From an uncultured Gammaproteobacteria bacterium (GTDB lineage Bacteria; Pseudomonadota; Gammaproteobacteria; Pseudomonadales; Azotimanducaceae_A): a DNA stretch of 9,313 nucleotides. Shown in pieces: positions 8,163-9,313 of the stretch. The position numbers and the translations under genes are program-made. Below the pieces are notes generated by a model. It saw only the letters and a list, made by a program, of their open reading frames with translations. It searched no databases and was not told where the DNA came from. Each line of letters begins with the position of its first letter. The stretch's first letter is position 1. Location: the NCBI GenBank assembly GCA_913049565.1, contig CAJWZG010000104.1:1-9313 (forward strand), given 5' to 3'.

Positions 8163-8465
8163 CTATGTGTCATTCGTTTGCCCACAAGGCGCACAACCTT
8201 CGGGTTTTGGTACTAGATCAAGGCCGCCGTCACTAAATGGGTGACACTTACCGAGCCGTTTAGCGCTCAGCAACAAACCCTTTGTTAATCCATGCAACTG
8301 AAGTGCCTGTATTACGTAATTTGAGCACGTTGGCTGAAAACGGCACCGCGGCCGTGTAAAGGGGCTAATTGTAAGCTGATATAGCCGAACGAGCATTAAC
8401 AATAGGCTCACCAAAGCGCGGTTGGCTAGATAAAAGCCTTTTGAAACTGCAGCGCGCGAGCTCAT
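8163..8465 (-). CDS. yidD: Membrane protein insertion efficiency factor YidD
   Basis: A small protein of 100 residues of the YidD (Hcp/DUF37) family, slightly longer than the 70-90 common in the family. The core pattern R-x-Y-Q-x-x-I-S-P, RCRFQPTCSNY, H-G-x-x-K-G, KRLGKCHPF and GG-x-D-x-VP is complete, with its conserved cysteines. The N-terminal helix is amphipathic/hydrophobic and likely lies on the inner face of the membrane. It supports YidC-dependent insertion, and the gene lies between rnpA and yidC as expected. Start is uncertain: ATG at 8465 is annotated, but TTG at 8471 is in frame two codons earlier and has GGA at a better distance. The last 15 residues add a second Cys pair (CAPC). 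Confidence 0.94.
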   Translation of the reverse strand: MSSRAAVSKGFYLANRALVSLLLMLVRLYQLTISPFTRPRCRFQPTCSNYVIQALQLHGLTKGLLLSAKRLGKCHPFSDGGLDLVPKPEGCAPCGQTNDT

Positions 8466-8519
8466 TTCCAAATAGTCCGTAAAGTGCCATTTATGGACAT
8501 GCCATACACTCTAGCTCTT

Positions 8520-8834
8520 CTAAACTGCACTGGCGGCTAACTCTTCGAAGCAGCGATCTACGATAGCGGCGAGCTGCGCATCTGATACAGAGCCAGTAAC
8601 GTGAATGACGATATCAACGAACTTTAGTCGGTGTCTCACCAAACGGAAGCGATCACGAATCAAGCGCTTTATGCGATTACGTCTGACTGCTAAACGGTTC
8701 CCTTTCTTAGGTACAATCAGCCCCAAGCGCGCTGGCGTAGTATCCTTATTTTCGCAAAAGCGTGTTTTTACAACACCATTGCGGCGCAGGAAATGCCCGT
8801 TTTTAAATACATTAGTGTATTCGTCGGCTCGCAA
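8520..8834 (-). CDS. rnpA: Ribonuclease P protein component (C5)
   Basis: The basic protein subunit of RNase P, which helps the catalytic RNA cut 5' leaders from pre-tRNA. Landmarks are E-Y-x-x-V-F-K-N-G, R-L-G-L-I-V-P-K-K and the RNA-binding RRNRIKRLIRDRFR helix (RNR motif). The first usable start codon is TTG at 8834, giving 104 residues. Upstream in the same frame, up to a TAG at 8870-8868, the codons read TIAAYPRTARLL. This matches the conserved F-P-R-x-x-R-L-L opening of gammaproteobacterial RnpA but contains no ATG, GTG or TTG except the last Leu. Initiation at ATC (8864-8862), giving about 114 residues, is therefore possible. No clear ribosome binding site is seen for either. The gene is 42 bp after rpmH. 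Confidence 0.95.
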   Translation of the reverse strand: MRADEYTNVFKNGHFLRRNGVVKTRFCENKDTTPARLGLIVPKKGNRLAVRRNRIKRLIRDRFRLVRHRLKFVDIVIHVTGSVSDAQLAAIVDRCFEELAASAV

Positions 8835-8876
8835 TAGACGCGCTGTTCGAGGATAAGCCGCGATAGTCTAGATCTT

Positions 8877-9011
8877 TTATACAGTAAGTCTTTTGCGGCC
8901 TTTGGCTCGTCGAGCATTAAGCACCTGGCGGCCACCCTTTGTCGCCATTCTTGCCCGAAAGCCGTGGGTACGCTTTCGCTTTAGATTACTTGGCTGAAAT
9001 GTTCTTTTCAT
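8877..9011 (-). CDS. rpmH: 50S ribosomal protein L34
   Basis: A 44-codon gene whose product opens with [20 protein letters not shown] and continues [24 protein letters not shown]. This is an unmistakable, full-length L34, a very basic protein buried in 23S rRNA of the large subunit. Start ATG at 9011 with GAGTAGGG upstream; stop TAA at 8879-8877. It is the first gene of the minus-strand cluster leaving the origin, normally co-transcribed with rnpA. A consensus promoter lies about 60 bp upstream. Confidence 0.99.
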   Translation of the reverse strand: MKRTFQPSNLKRKRTHGFRARMATKGGRQVLNARRAKGRKRLTV

Positions 9012-9075
9012 GGCCCTACTCGGTTTTTAGCGGTAAAAAATTCACGTCATGTGAGTGACTTTTTTGAGGCCGGCG

Positions 9076-9104
9076 ATTCTATGAACAGTCGCTTCATCTG
9101 TCAA
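9076..9104 (-). promoter_or_regulatory. Sigma70 promoter of rpmH-rnpA
   Basis: On the reverse strand, a perfect TTGACA (9104-9099) is followed after 17 bp by TAGAAT (9081-9076), one base from consensus. Immediately upstream of the -35 lies an AT-rich run (about 9105-9124) placed like an UP element. The predicted start near 9069 gives a leader of roughly 58 nt before rpmH. This is the strongest promoter visible in the window, as expected for a ribosomal-protein gene. Confidence 0.82.
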
Positions 9105-9112
9105 TTAAGTAA

Positions 9113-9124
9113 ATATATATATAT
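9113..9124. repeat. (AT)6 dinucleotide tract, candidate unwinding/UP element
   Basis: Twelve bases of alternating A and T inside a longer AT-rich stretch (9101-9124). It abuts the rpmH -35 hexamer, where an UP element would sit, and could also melt easily as a DNA unwinding element beside the DnaA boxes. The two roles cannot be told apart from sequence. Confidence 0.4.
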
Positions 9125-9272
9125 GAGTGTTTGTTGTTGCTTGTTGAGGACCCAGATTACTGTGGGTAAGGCTAATTTCTGCTGTAGAAAACGCTCTTCG
9201 CTGGTATTGAAGACGTGTGTAAAACCTTTAGATGATATCCGCGAACCGGTTGGCTAATTTGGAGTCAGAAAG

Positions 9273-9281
9273 TTATCCACA
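9273..9281 (+). promoter_or_regulatory. Perfect DnaA box
   Basis: TTATCCACA matches the high-affinity DnaA-box consensus TTATNCACA exactly. Twelve bases downstream an inverted pair, TGTGCA (9285-9290) and TGCACA (9297-9302), provides two weaker boxes in opposite orientation, making a tight three-site cluster at the right edge. Such clusters belong to oriC or to the autoregulated dnaA promoter. Confidence 0.75.
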
Positions 9282-9313
9282 GGTTGTGCAGATTTTTGCA
9301 CACACCTCATTTT

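Larger units (their letters stand above)
9012..9313. other. Gene-free rpmH-side origin region (probable part of oriC / dnaA upstream)
   Basis: These 302 bases hold no credible gene. They contain the rpmH promoter, the (AT)6 tract, and DnaA-box-like 9-mers. One is perfect at 9273-9281; single-mismatch sites are TGTGGGTAA at 9161-9169 (minus), TGTGTAAAA at 9216-9224 (minus) and TTTTGCACA at 9294-9302 (plus). A two-mismatch site is TGTGCAGAT at 9285-9293 (minus). In Pseudomonas-type chromosomes oriC lies between rpmH and dnaA, so this is probably its left part. No GATC site occurs here, so the Dam/SeqA type of origin control seen in enterics is not indicated. The region continues past the window, and its functional extent cannot be judged. 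Confidence 0.6.

Noticed and set aside
9051..9257. 68-codon plus-strand open frame in the origin region
   Set aside because: It covers the antisense of the rpmH promoter and the (AT)6 tract, has a Cys-rich improbable product, no ribosome binding site and no recognisable family; it is a chance frame.
1..9313. Search for a novel defence, mobile or biosynthetic system
   Set aside because: Every sizeable frame is a conserved housekeeping gene in standard order with short gaps. There are no insertion-sequence ends, integrase, tRNA-linked junction, CRISPR spacing or compositional break.

Overview
This window is the replication-origin flank of a gammaproteobacterial chromosome. All recognisable genes lie on the minus strand. 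Reading away from the right edge (in the direction of transcription) the order is rpmH, rnpA, yidD, yidC, mnmE, mnmG, rsmG, parA, parB, atpI and the first codons of atpB. This is the classic rpmH-to-atp synteny around oriC in Pseudomonas-like Gammaproteobacteria. The L34, MnmE, MnmG and YidC sequences are clearly gammaproteobacterial. YidC looks closer to the Pseudomonas form than to the enteric one. Moderate GC and the parAB genes also fit a Pseudomonadales/Cellvibrionales-type, possibly marine, organism, but I cannot fix the genus.

Right end (9012-9313): a gene-free stretch holds a strong sigma70-type promoter for rpmH, an (AT)6 tract, one perfect DnaA box (TTATCCACA) and several one-mismatch boxes. 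It looks like the rpmH side of an oriC/dnaA intergenic region cut by the window edge. dnaA itself is not in view.

Middle (2378-9011): rpmH and rnpA supply ribosomal protein L34 and the RNase P protein. yidD and yidC serve inner-membrane protein insertion. mnmE and mnmG form the tRNA wobble-uridine modification complex. rsmG methylates 16S rRNA. Gaps are mostly 15-55 bp, with 92 bp before mnmG, so much of this may be co-transcribed.

Left (1-2325): parA and parB are the chromosome partitioning pair. A well-formed promoter follows, reading into atpI and atpB, the start of the F1Fo ATP synthase operon. Transcription is co-directional with a replication fork leaving the origin at the right edge.

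No previously undescribed system was found; the window is conserved core genome. The points worth a second look are local: rnpA has no canonical start codon covering its conserved N-terminus; an 11-bp -10-like motif is repeated upstream of atpI and mnmG; the atp promoter contradicts the longest atpI reading; and MnmE carries an insertion in its G domain. No tRNA, rRNA, CRISPR, insertion sequence or phage-like gene is visible.
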